Counted from the first letter of the stretch, positions 1 to 6,340 are shown. The stretch is DNA of 8,093 nucleotides from Desulfurococcales archaeon (GCA_027016915.1 JALURJ010000304.1:1-8093), one strand, 5' to 3'. Notes: generated from the letters alone by a model not told the origin. A program made the numbers and translations.

Positions 1-782
1 TCCTCGGCATAACCCACGAAGGACAGGTAATGGTGATGATTCATACTGGTAGCAGAGGGCTCGGACACCAGGTTGCTAGCGACTATCTGCTCACCATGGA
101 AAGGGCTATGAGAAAATACGGCATAAGGCCCCCGGACAGGGAGCTGGCCTCCGTACCCTACAGTTCGAGGGAGGCCCAGGACTATATGGGCGCCATGGCA
201 GCAGCAGCTAACTTCGCCTGGACCAACAGGCAGCTCATAACCCACTGGGTCAGGGAGAGCTTCAGACAGGTGTTCAACACAGATCCAGACAAGCTAGGCC
301 TAGAGGTAGTATATGATGTCGCCCACAATATTGCCAAGATAGAGGAGCACGAAGTCCAGGGGAGGAGGGTGAAGCTGGTTGTCCACAGGAAAGGCGCCAC
401 TAGGGCGTTCCCGCCAGGACACCCCGAGATCCCGGCGGATCATAAGAACATAGGCCAGGTGGTACTGATACCGGGCAGCATGGGGACATACAGCTTCGTA
501 ATGGTAGGTGTGCCGACAGGCGCCAGAACCTTCTACTCGGCCCCCCACGGCTCAGGGAGATGGATGTCGAGGCACGCTGCAGTGAGAAGCTTCAGGCCCA
601 GCGAGATCGTGGCACAGCTGTCCAAGCAGGGCATATATATACATGCCCATACGGCGCGCGTCATAGCTGAGGAAGCACCGCAGGCCTACAAGGACAGCGT
701 AAGGGTTGCCGAGACGGCTCATAGGGTAAAGATAGCCAAGCTTGTGGTGAGGCTGAGGCCAATAGGTGTGGCTAAGGGCTGA
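1..782 (+). CDS. rtcB: RNA-splicing ligase RtcB (3'-phosphate/5'-OH ligase), C-terminal part
   Basis: RtcB joins RNA 2',3'-cyclic phosphate or 3'-phosphate ends to 5'-OH ends using GTP and Mn2+; in archaea it ligates tRNA exons after intron removal. The gene enters from the left: the frame is already open at base 3 (reading LGITHEGQVMVMIHTGSRG), so the ATG at 30 is internal. About 260 codons are visible, roughly the last half of a ~480-residue family member. Metal-binding histidines lie in HTGSRGLGHQ (codon 42-44) and in YDVAHNIAKIEEH (codon 324-326). The motif APHGSGR carries the guanylylated histidine at codon 546-548. The end (AYKDS...RLRPIGVAKG) is the typical intact C-terminus. No intein interrupts the visible part, although inteins occur in RtcB of some other hyperthermophiles. 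The stop codon overlaps the convergent tadC-like gene by 11 bp. Confidence 0.97.
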   Translation, partial: LGITHEGQVMVMIHTGSRGLGHQVASDYLLTMERAMRKYGIRPPDRELASVPYSSREAQDYMGAMAAAANFAWTNRQLITHWVRESFRQVFNTDPDKLGLEVVYDVAHNIAKIEEHEVQGRRVKLVVHRKGATRAFPPGHPEIPADHKNIGQVVLIPGSMGTYSFVMVGVPTGARTFYSAPHGSGRWMSRHAAVRSFRPSEIVAQLSKQGIYIHAHTARVIAEEAPQAYKDSVRVAETAHRVKIAKLVVRLRPIGVAKG

Positions 783-2238
783 GCAAGAAGCCGGACACGC
801 CGGAGATTGCTAGAGCTAGGCCTTTTTTCATCGGCGAAAACGTTTCCCCCTCTATCCGCCCCATGATGAACGTATTGATTAGGAGCGGAACCACCACGAG
901 TGCAGCCAAAGGCCAGCTTGCTACAACCTCCATGCTGGGCGCAAGCATGGGTAGAAAACTGGCAGCCGTAGTACCTGCTGGCAGGAGCATGCTTGAGATC
1001 TTTCTAGCAACATAGAGCAGAACTGGCGGGTATGCGAACATAACTGTTTCGTAGGGTTTGACCCTGCTCCTCGCCTTCCCAGTAGCGTAGGTTGCTGTGG
1101 TCAGGAAGCCGTTTACGAGATCAAAGATTTCAGGTGGCGTATACGTAGAGCCCAGGTGGGCTAGGAGGGTTAAAAGATATCTTAGGTTGTCGTCCAGGGT
1201 CTCGTGCGAAGAACCGAGCGCCTCCGGCGACACGGGTATGGCTGATAGGATTTCCTTAGTCTCGCTACTTAGGGATGGGTCGCCCCGAACCATCTCTATG
1301 GCCCTCTCTAGAGGGTAGCCCAGCCGGACATAGTCGGCGATCTCGTTAAAGGCTGCCATCAGCTCGGAACGCACACGTAGGGCTCTTCTACGCACCGATA
1401 ACTCCAGGTATATGCCGTGTGCCACGAGGGGCGCCGAGCATACAGTCAGCGCCAGCCACAAATTCATGGCCCGCCAGGCCAGCATGAAGAGGGCGAGGGA
1501 GGCGGTGTAGGAAGCTACATATATCGGGCTCGTACGGGCTGGAAGCCTGAGGCCCGGCTCCTCGGAATGAATATACATGAGAAGTGCGGAGCCGAGCAGC
1601 GGGGACATGAAGAAGCTGAAGAGCAGGAGAGGAGCCGTTGCCGAGGAGAGCAAAGCGTAGAGAAGCAGGAGGAATGAGCCCAACACATATATCATAAGGT
1701 ACGCCTCCTCAGCCTCGACCAGGAGAGTTGAGAACCTGTTCCACGAGTCTTCAAGCCTCCTAGAATAGTAGTGGGCCAAGTTCTTCAGGTATACGTGTGG
1801 TTGCCCGCCGCTTCTCAGCAGACCTGCATAGCTTCTAAGAATTTGGGCGAATTCCTTGGAGGGTGTCTGATGGGAAAGCTGGTACAATGCGTCGACCGGG
1901 TCATGGATCACCAGGAGCAGCTGCTCTAGAATCTCTGCCTGCCTAGACATGTGCTTGAATACAGCAGAACCCCGAGCCATGAGCAAAGACTTGTGGAGGG
2001 GGATTCCGGAGGAGTGAAGTGAGGCTGCATAGACGACGAAATAGGGTATCTCCCGCTCTATCCCCCTTCGCTCGGAGTCTATTTTAAGGAACCTGTAAAT
2101 CCTAGGCCCCGCCACCAGGCCTAGAACAGCGGTTATTCCTGCTAGGAGATGCACGGGGTTACGCGTAGAAATAGCTATTATCGCGAGTAAGCCCGCCAGG
2201 AACGCTAGGAGAACACTTGGTTTGGCGGGGCACCTCAA
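772..2238 (-). CDS. Type IV pilus assembly membrane platform protein (TadC/FlaJ/GspF family)
   Basis: Predicted integral membrane platform of an archaeal type IV pilus, the partner that anchors the assembly ATPase and is thought to lift pilins into the filament. The 488-residue protein has two T2SSF-like cytoplasmic regions (about 60-175, with EIPYFVVYAASLHSSGIPL; and about 288-395, with FNEIADYVRLGYPLERAI), as in FlaJ, UpsF and AapF. Hydrophobic segments lie near 8-25, 29-46, 179-198, 202-222, 238-255, 258-277, 397-413, 435-456 and 471-486. It starts at TTG (2238-2236), which overlaps the ATPase stop as TTGA; GGGGAGG (2250-2244) sits 5 nt upstream. This arrangement suggests translational coupling to the motor gene. 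The pairing of motor and platform is the normal order for archaeal pilus operons. The exact pilus type (Aap-, Ups- or other) cannot be decided from this window. Confidence 0.88.
   Translation of the reverse strand: MRCPAKPSVLLAFLAGLLAIIAISTRNPVHLLAGITAVLGLVAGPRIYRFLKIDSERRGIEREIPYFVVYAASLHSSGIPLHKSLLMARGSAVFKHMSRQAEILEQLLLVIHDPVDALYQLSHQTPSKEFAQILRSYAGLLRSGGQPHVYLKNLAHYYSRRLEDSWNRFSTLLVEAEEAYLMIYVLGSFLLLLYALLSSATAPLLLFSFFMSPLLGSALLMYIHSEEPGLRLPARTSPIYVASYTASLALFMLAWRAMNLWLALTVCSAPLVAHGIYLELSVRRRALRVRSELMAAFNEIADYVRLGYPLERAIEMVRGDPSLSSETKEILSAIPVSPEALGSSHETLDDNLRYLLTLLAHLGSTYTPPEIFDLVNGFLTTATYATGKARSRVKPYETVMFAYPPVLLYVARKISSMLLPAGTTAASFLPMLAPSMEVVASWPLAALVVVPLLINTFIMGRIEGETFSPMKKGLALAISGVSGFLLSP
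791..828 (+). terminator. Possible rtcB terminator (small hairpin plus T6)
   Basis: Just past the rtcB stop there is a CCGG-ACACG-CCGG hairpin (791-803), then a run of six T (823-828). Archaeal RNA polymerase often stops at oligo-T alone, so this is a plausible end for the rtcB transcript. It lies inside the last codons of the convergent gene, so the composition could instead be due to that coding sequence. Confidence 0.35.
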
Positions 2239-4535
2239 TGTTTCCTCCCCGCGTAGAATCGTGCCACAGCTTTAGCGATGTCTAGATAGGATGGGGATCC
2301 ACCTCGGGCAAGGGCTGTGAGAAACAGCTCTCGTCTACCCAGCTCGGCTACTATCTCCTCCACGCCCCACCCATAGAGCCTGGCTACTTGTTTGAGCCTG
2401 TAGCTCCGCTCCACAACCTCGCGGGCGTCGGATGGCATATGCTGGTCGGTCTCAGGATTCCAGGCAAAGACCGTCTTTGCACCGCTGGGCGGCACCAACT
2501 CTGCTATCTCGACCAGGCGTCGAACGGTGTTTCCCCTCTTTGAACGAACCCTCCGCATAACCAGAATAGCCCATATCAGCGAGAGGAACGCCTCGCCCAG
2601 ACTTATGGGAGGTGAGGATAGCCTAACAAGCGTAGATTCAACGCCGTCGGCGTGGAAAGTACAGTTATGTGTTATTATAGAGGAGCCGTGCACGAATAGA
2701 TGGGTTCCCTCCACCTCGAGGTCATATGCAGGTTCCTCCCTCTCCGATATGGACATCCTTACAGCCATGATAGGGTCTAAAAGGTAGGTGGAGCTGCGTC
2801 TAGAGCCGCGAACTACTCTAAGCTTTGTCAGGGCTCCATCGCTCACCACCACGGAGTCCACGCCTATAGCCTTCAAGGCATAGTGGGCCAAATAGGCGAG
2901 ATGCTCGTTGTCAAATACGTATGTGTCCATGCTTCTTCTCTGAGCGGAGTCTAGCAGCCCTTCCACCAGGCCTTCAGCGAAACTGGGCTCTGCTTGTAGT
3001 AGGGTATCCAGGCCATCTATGCCTCGAGTTCCGCCGTTTACTAGTCTAAACGCTAGCTTGTATCCGCCGTCCCTAAGTGCTGCATTGGCCCGGATGCTCC
3101 GTCTCACGCCTCCCCTGGGTAGCTGCCCCAGCACTAGTATCCTATCTCCCGGCTTGAGTCTATATGCGGGCTTCACAACAATACTGCCGCGGGAGTTAAC
3201 TATAGGGGTGGGGTGGTCGGGTGTGACCTTGAACATGCGGCCAGCCAATGTTCTGACTTCCACCCAGCCAGTGGTGCGGACCTTCACATATCTGCGGATC
3301 CTCCTCCACACAGGCTTCCGAGAATGGGGGTCAAATGAAAGCACCTCGGCATCGCAACCGTATCTTAGGCTTAGGCAACGATCAACAAGCTCCCCTATCT
3401 TTACCAGGCGTGCCCTCCCCGCTACTCTAACCATGATTCTCTCCGAGTAGTCTAGACACATGGAGCCTTGGCCCGTCGCGGCAGCCTGGGCTAGCATCCT
3501 TGCCTCCTCGCCTCTAACCTCGCCTATAATTATGTAGTCTGAACGTCTCCGAAGGGCAAATTTTGCTAGGGTTAGGAGGTCCACGTTAGCTGCGGTTTCG
3601 GAGAAATACGTGTAGCGCGTAACGAGGGGGTCCCAGTGGGTGTGTGGCAGGTTAAGTTCTGGCGTGTCCTCTAGGGTAACTATTCTCTGGTCGGGCGGGA
3701 TGAGTGTGGCGAGAGCCTGCAACATGCTTGTCTTGCCGCTGGCCATCCCACCCACTATCAGGAGGAATGCCTTGGCTTCAACAAGCATCCAGAGGTAAGC
3801 TGCCTCTAGGGGGGACAACGTGTTGTTCTTCAGGAGGTCTACTATAGTTAGGGGCTTCTCAGGGTACTTTCTTACCACGATGCTGCTCCCCCTCCGCGAG
3901 ACCTCGCGCGAGAAGGTGAGCGCCACCCTGTGTCCCTCCTCGGTGAGGCCTTCCGCGAAGGGCATTGCCACGCTTAGATGCTTGCCAGCCTTTCTAGCGA
4001 TGGAGAGTGTTAGGGAGTCGAGCTCATCTTCGTTAAGGATTATGTTGGTGTCCATCCAGCCGTCGCTGTAGAGCCTATGGTAAACAGCTACAGGGATCCC
4101 CGGCGCCTCAACAGCAACCTCTTCTATCAAGCCGTCTTTTAGTAGGGGGTAGAGGGGCCCGTAGCCGCTCAGGCTTCTCTGCAAATAATAGTTTAGTATG
4201 GGATACTCCCTTTGTGTCACCTCCACAATTTCAGGGTGCCTGGAGGCCAGCTGCTCCACCAGGTGCTCTGCCCCATCGCTGAGTCTGAGTTTCCCAAGGG
4301 CTACTTCTGAGAGCAGCTCCTCTAAGGGCTGTATAAGCTCTGTTGGGAGCTCAGGCTCGTCGATGAAGTAATAGTATCTTCCAACCTCGTTGGAGTAGAG
4401 GATGTGGACCTCGACCGGGCCCACATTGTATCGGTGAACTACTCTTAGTTCAGACTCGTCGCAGCAATGGTAGCGTTTCAGGCCTAGGGTTAGCCACTGC
4501 TTCACTATTGCTGGCACCCTTTTCTTGTGCTTCAA
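2235..4535 (-). CDS. Type IV pilus assembly ATPase (VirB11/GspE/TadA-like, KlbA type) with an intein
   Basis: Hexameric secretion ATPase that powers pilus assembly at the inner face of the membrane. The precursor is 766 residues; removing the 265-residue intein (360-624) leaves a 501-residue ATPase, the usual size for archaeal FlaI/UpsE relatives. Visible motifs are Walker A GGMASGKT (262-269), the Asp box VTLEDTPELNLPH (286-298), Walker B IIIGEVRGEEA (335-345, Glu339) and the His box CTFHAD (625-630), which becomes continuous with GQGSM after splicing. The N-terminal ~230 residues form the variable VirB11-type N-domain. The start is TTG 4535-4533: an in-frame TAA lies two codons upstream, and GGTGGT (4546-4541) is 5 nt away. 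It lies 78 bp downstream of the pilin gene and overlaps the platform gene by 4 bp. Unspliced protein should be inactive, because the intein separates the catalytic motifs. Confidence 0.94.
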   Translation of the reverse strand: MKHKKRVPAIVKQWLTLGLKRYHCCDESELRVVHRYNVGPVEVHILYSNEVGRYYYFIDEPELPTELIQPLEELLSEVALGKLRLSDGAEHLVEQLASRHPEIVEVTQREYPILNYYLQRSLSGYGPLYPLLKDGLIEEVAVEAPGIPVAVYHRLYSDGWMDTNIILNEDELDSLTLSIARKAGKHLSVAMPFAEGLTEEGHRVALTFSREVSRRGSSIVVRKYPEKPLTIVDLLKNNTLSPLEAAYLWMLVEAKAFLLIVGGMASGKTSMLQALATLIPPDQRIVTLEDTPELNLPHTHWDPLVTRYTYFSETAANVDLLTLAKFALRRRSDYIIIGEVRGEEARMLAQAAATGQGSMCLDYSERIMVRVAGRARLVKIGELVDRCLSLRYGCDAEVLSFDPHSRKPVWRRIRRYVKVRTTGWVEVRTLAGRMFKVTPDHPTPIVNSRGSIVVKPAYRLKPGDRILVLGQLPRGGVRRSIRANAALRDGGYKLAFRLVNGGTRGIDGLDTLLQAEPSFAEGLVEGLLDSAQRRSMDTYVFDNEHLAYLAHYALKAIGVDSVVVSDGALTKLRVVRGSRRSSTYLLDPIMAVRMSISEREEPAYDLEVEGTHLFVHGSSIITHNCTFHADGVESTLVRLSSPPISLGEAFLSLIWAILVMRRVRSKRGNTVRRLVEIAELVPPSGAKTVFAWNPETDQHMPSDAREVVERSYRLKQVARLYGWGVEEIVAELGRRELFLTALARGGSPSYLDIAKAVARFYAGRKH
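2244..2250 (-). promoter_or_regulatory. Shine-Dalgarno site deciding the TTG start of the platform gene
   Basis: GGGGAGG on the minus strand, 5 nt before TTG 2238-2236 and inside the 3' end of the ATPase gene. It supports the TTG start and coupled translation. Confidence 0.7.
2664..3458 (-). mobile_element. Intein in the pilus ATPase (KlbA site), with degenerate LAGLIDADG remnant
   Basis: An in-frame protein-splicing element of 265 residues (precursor residues 360-624) placed exactly between GQGSM and CTFHAD. Block A starts with Cys1 (CLDYSERIMV). Block B is VTPDHP, with Thr79 and His82 in intein numbering. Block F is YDLEVEGTHLFVHG. Block G is ITHN followed by Cys+1, with penultimate His264 and Asn265. 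Every residue of the standard class 1 splicing pathway is therefore present. Between blocks B and F lies a shortened region resembling a LAGLIDADG homing endonuclease: LAFRLVNGG (494-502) and EGLVEGLLDSAQ (521-532), followed by a typical post-motif stretch ending AIGVDSVVVSDG. The second acidic position of each motif is replaced (Gly501, Ala531), so nuclease activity is very unlikely. The codons match TGT and AAC/TGT at the two junctions. Confidence 0.93.
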
Positions 4536-4540
4536 CCTTT

Positions 4541-4546
4541 ACCACC
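4541..4546 (-). promoter_or_regulatory. Shine-Dalgarno site deciding the TTG start of the ATPase
   Basis: GGTGGT on the minus strand, 5 nt before TTG 4535-4533. An in-frame TAA at 4541-4539 excludes any start further upstream. Confidence 0.6.
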
Positions 4547-4561
4547 CGGTGAAGACTGGTT

Positions 4562-4578
4562 AGAAAGAAAAGAAGGAA
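4562..4578 (-). terminator. Pyrimidine tract between pilin and ATPase, possible partial terminator
   Basis: On the minus strand, 36-52 nt after the pilin stop, there are 17 consecutive pyrimidines, mostly T (the plus strand reads AGAAAGAAAAGAAGGAA). T-rich tracts terminate archaeal transcription without needing a hairpin. A partial stop here would give abundant pilin mRNA and less motor and platform mRNA. This is inferred only from composition and position. Confidence 0.4.
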
Positions 4579-4613
4579 TGATTTGGAGACTGCACACTGG
4601 CTGCCTCTAGGCG

Positions 4614-5039
4614 TTAACCCGAAACCGAGAGCTTCACGGGGTCAGTGGAGGCTTTGCTTCCTCCTACCCCGTAGTTCAATATGGCTATGTATTCCAGGGT
4701 TGGGTCTAGTGGGCTATTCGCCACCACGTTACCCGAGTAGCTCTCGCCAGCAGGTACAGTTACTCCCTGGATCGAGATGTTTGCCACTGACCCGTTGCTT
4801 GAGTACACCTCTATGCTGATCAAGGTTACGTCTTTCGACCCCGTGTTCCATACCTGGTAGTGTATAATGCTGTTAGTCCCCACAACTACGGCCTTGGCTG
4901 TGAAGGCAACGGTATTGACGTTGCTCACGCCTCCCATAGTTTTGTAGAAGTAGTTGTAAAGCACTAGGCCGCCTACGACCGCTATTGATATCAAAATCCC
5001 CGTGGCGACCAGGGGGGACAGAGCCCGCCTCTCCCTCAA
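4614..5039 (-). CDS. Archaeal type IV pilin with class III signal peptide
   Basis: A 141-residue pilin-like protein, the probable filament subunit of the adjacent assembly machine. The N-terminus MRERRALSPLVATG followed by a ~20-residue hydrophobic helix (ILISIAVVGGLVLYNYFY, about 15-32) is a class III signal peptide. Cleavage by a PibD/prepilin peptidase is expected after Ala6 (RRA/LSPL), leaving the hydrophobic helix that packs the filament core. The rest is a beta-rich head domain with Ser/Thr/Gly/Asn-rich composition and two N-glycosylation sequons (NGS at 82, NIS at 87). The start is TTG 5039-5037: an in-frame TGA lies just upstream at 5048-5046, and GGTGA (5050-5046) is 6 nt from the TTG, an excellent ribosome binding site. 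No second pilin gene is present in this locus. Whether the filament serves adhesion, DNA exchange or another role is not visible here. Confidence 0.88.
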   Translation of the reverse strand: MRERRALSPLVATGILISIAVVGGLVLYNYFYKTMGGVSNVNTVAFTAKAVVVGTNSIIHYQVWNTGSKDVTLISIEVYSSNGSVANISIQGVTVPAGESYSGNVVANSPLDPTLEYIAILNYGVGGSKASTDPVKLSVSG

Positions 5040-5045
5040 TAGTTT

Positions 5046-5050
5046 TCACC
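5046..5050 (-). promoter_or_regulatory. Shine-Dalgarno site deciding the TTG start of the pilin
   Basis: GGTGA on the minus strand, complementary to the archaeal 16S rRNA 3' end, 6 nt before TTG 5039-5037. The TGA within it stops the pilin frame, so no upstream start is possible. Confidence 0.75.
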
Positions 5051-5054
5051 GTTC

Positions 5055-5078
5055 CAACAATATAGTGTTGAGGGCCCT
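5055..5078. repeat. Two adjacent palindromes near the predicted pilin transcription start
   Basis: CAACA-ATATAG-TGTTG (5055-5070) is an inverted repeat with 5-bp arms, followed directly by the perfect 8-bp palindrome AGGGCCCT (5071-5078). Both lie between the shared TATA element and the pilin ribosome binding site, where a repressor could act. Short palindromes can arise by chance, so an operator role is tentative. Confidence 0.35.
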
Positions 5079-5085
5079 ATGGGTG

Positions 5086-5094
5086 TTTAAATAT
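5086..5094. promoter_or_regulatory. TATA element TTTAAATAT in the divergent promoter region, possibly used both ways
   Basis: The only strong TATA-like element in the 84 bp between the divergent pilin and methyltransferase genes. Its core TTTAAA is self-complementary. With the usual 25-27 nt distance, the rightward start would be near 5115, giving an almost leaderless mRNA for the ATG at 5124, which agrees with the absence of a Shine-Dalgarno site there. The leftward start would be near 5063, giving a ~24 nt leader that contains the pilin GGTGA. Use in both directions is inferred. Confidence 0.5.
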
Positions 5095-5123
5095 GGAAAA
5101 ATTTTTAGTAAAACTGGCGCATC

Positions 5124-6281
5124 ATGCCGGCTGTATACCTTAAGGAGGGTGCTAGAAGGCTTGTTGAGGCAGGGTTCCTAACAATATATTCCAAATGGGT
5201 AGACTATACGGTTGGAGCCGTGAGAGGAGGTTTTGCCGATATTTATCTGGGAGATGAGTGTATAGGTTCGGGTTTCTACGAGGATATAGGCGCTGTAGGT
5301 GTACGGATCCTGAGCAATGAGTGCGGAGTAGACCCCAGGGAAACAATACATGGTGCGCTCGACAGGGCGTTGAGGCTTAGAAGGCTCTTAGCGCCCTGGG
5401 ACTCTTACCGGCTCGTTAACGCTGAGGGCGACTTCCTCCCCGGCCTAGTCATCGATGTTTACAGCGATGTAGTGGTGGTACAGACTAGTAGCTTGGGCTT
5501 CGACAGGCACCTGGACATAGTGGTTGACTGGGTTACAGAACACCTAAGTCCTCGACTGGTTTTCCTGAAAAATGATCAGAGGTCCCGGAGAGAGGCAGGG
5601 CTTCCGGTGGAGAGACGCGTGCTTAAAGGGAGGGGGCCGGCTGAGGCCAGGATCCGTGAAGGCCAGGCTAAATTCTGGGTCGACGTGGAGCACGGCCAGA
5701 AAACAGGGTTCTTCCTTGACCAGAGGATAAATAGGCTAAAACTCGGCAAACTTGTGTGGAGCGGCGCCAGCATCCTTGACCTCTACAGCTATACGGGCGG
5801 CTTTGCGATCCATGCTTTACTGGCGGGAGCCGAGAAAGCCGTGCTTGTGGAAGAGTCGCCCGTTGCCGTCAAGGCTGCGGAAAAGAACCTTGCTATAAAC
5901 GGTGTGAGGGATAAGGCTAAGATAGTTGTGGGGCGGGTCGAGGATTTTCTCAGAAGAGAACTCGAAAAGTACGACATAGTGGTGGCTGACCCGCCAGCCC
6001 TCATACCTGGTAGGGAGCATAGAGGCTCAGGCATCAATGCGTATCGTAGGTTATACGAGGCCGCTGCCCGCCACGTTAAGCCTGGGGGACTGCTGGTTGC
6101 ATCCTCGTGCAGCTACTTCCTGAGGCAGGACGAGTTTCTGCAGCTGTTGGGCCGGGCGGTGCGGAGCGCGGGGCGGGAAGCCACCGTTATCTGGATGCAC
6201 GGGGCCAGCCCGGATCATGTCAGCAGACCCCAAGACGACTTTCTACGGTACCTGAAGGTCGTAATTATGCGCTTAGAATAG
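5124..6281 (+). CDS. SAM-dependent RNA cytosine-C5 methyltransferase, RlmI/YccW-like (COG1092)
   Basis: Predicted rRNA m5C methyltransferase. The 385-residue length equals that of the bacterial RlmI (23S rRNA m5C1962) and archaeal relatives. Residues about 1-70 look like the N-terminal PUA RNA-binding domain (VYLKEGARRL ... GSGFYEDIGAVGVRIL). A middle region follows (FLPGLVIDVYSDVVVVQ, then FLKNDQRSRREAGL), which includes the family signature KTGFFLDQR (193-201). The Rossmann methyltransferase domain has motif I ILDLYSYTGGF (217-227), acidic Glu243/Glu244 for the SAM ribose, motif IV ADPPAL (288-293) and motif VI SSCSYF (327-332) with probable catalytic Cys329. The first ATG, 5124, has no ribosome binding site but lies just after a predicted transcription start. 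The archaeal target base cannot be read from the sequence; family membership is strong, the precise substrate is not known. Confidence 0.9.
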   Translation: MPAVYLKEGARRLVEAGFLTIYSKWVDYTVGAVRGGFADIYLGDECIGSGFYEDIGAVGVRILSNECGVDPRETIHGALDRALRLRRLLAPWDSYRLVNAEGDFLPGLVIDVYSDVVVVQTSSLGFDRHLDIVVDWVTEHLSPRLVFLKNDQRSRREAGLPVERRVLKGRGPAEARIREGQAKFWVDVEHGQKTGFFLDQRINRLKLGKLVWSGASILDLYSYTGGFAIHALLAGAEKAVLVEESPVAVKAAEKNLAINGVRDKAKIVVGRVEDFLRRELEKYDIVVADPPALIPGREHRGSGINAYRRLYEAAARHVKPGGLLVASSCSYFLRQDEFLQLLGRAVRSAGREATVIWMHGASPDHVSRPQDDFLRYLKVVIMRLE

Positions 6282-6340
6282 CGTTGGAAGGGTACTCAGA
6301 CTCCAGCAGCTACTTAGAGCAGGCTCTGCAAGGCGAAAAC

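Noticed and set aside
30..44. ATG at 30 as the true start of rtcB
   Set aside because: The frame is open and reads conserved RtcB sequence (LGITHEGQV) back to base 3, so the gene starts outside the window.
1097..1677. Two plus-strand open frames (73 and 86 residues)
   Set aside because: They are antisense to the platform gene and have low-complexity or arbitrary composition; shadows.
3019..3450. 143-residue plus-strand open frame
   Set aside because: It lies antisense to the ATPase/intein gene, has no recognisable domains and no ribosome binding site; a shadow of the real gene.
2664..3458. Active homing endonuclease in the intein
   Set aside because: Both LAGLIDADG-like motifs lack the key acidic residue and the inter-motif region is mostly missing.
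4583..4819. 78-residue plus-strand open frame opposite the pilin gene
   Set aside because: It has no conserved features, and the opposite strand encodes a convincing class III signal peptide with a good ribosome binding site.
772..5039. Archaellum (flagellar) operon
   Set aside because: No FlaF, FlaG or FlaH homologue is present; pilin, ATPase and platform alone fit a type IV pilus locus better.
6316..6327. AGAGC-AG-GCTCT palindrome between the methyltransferase and dys genes
   Set aside because: Only 5-bp arms with a 2-base centre, no following T-run; cannot be told from chance.
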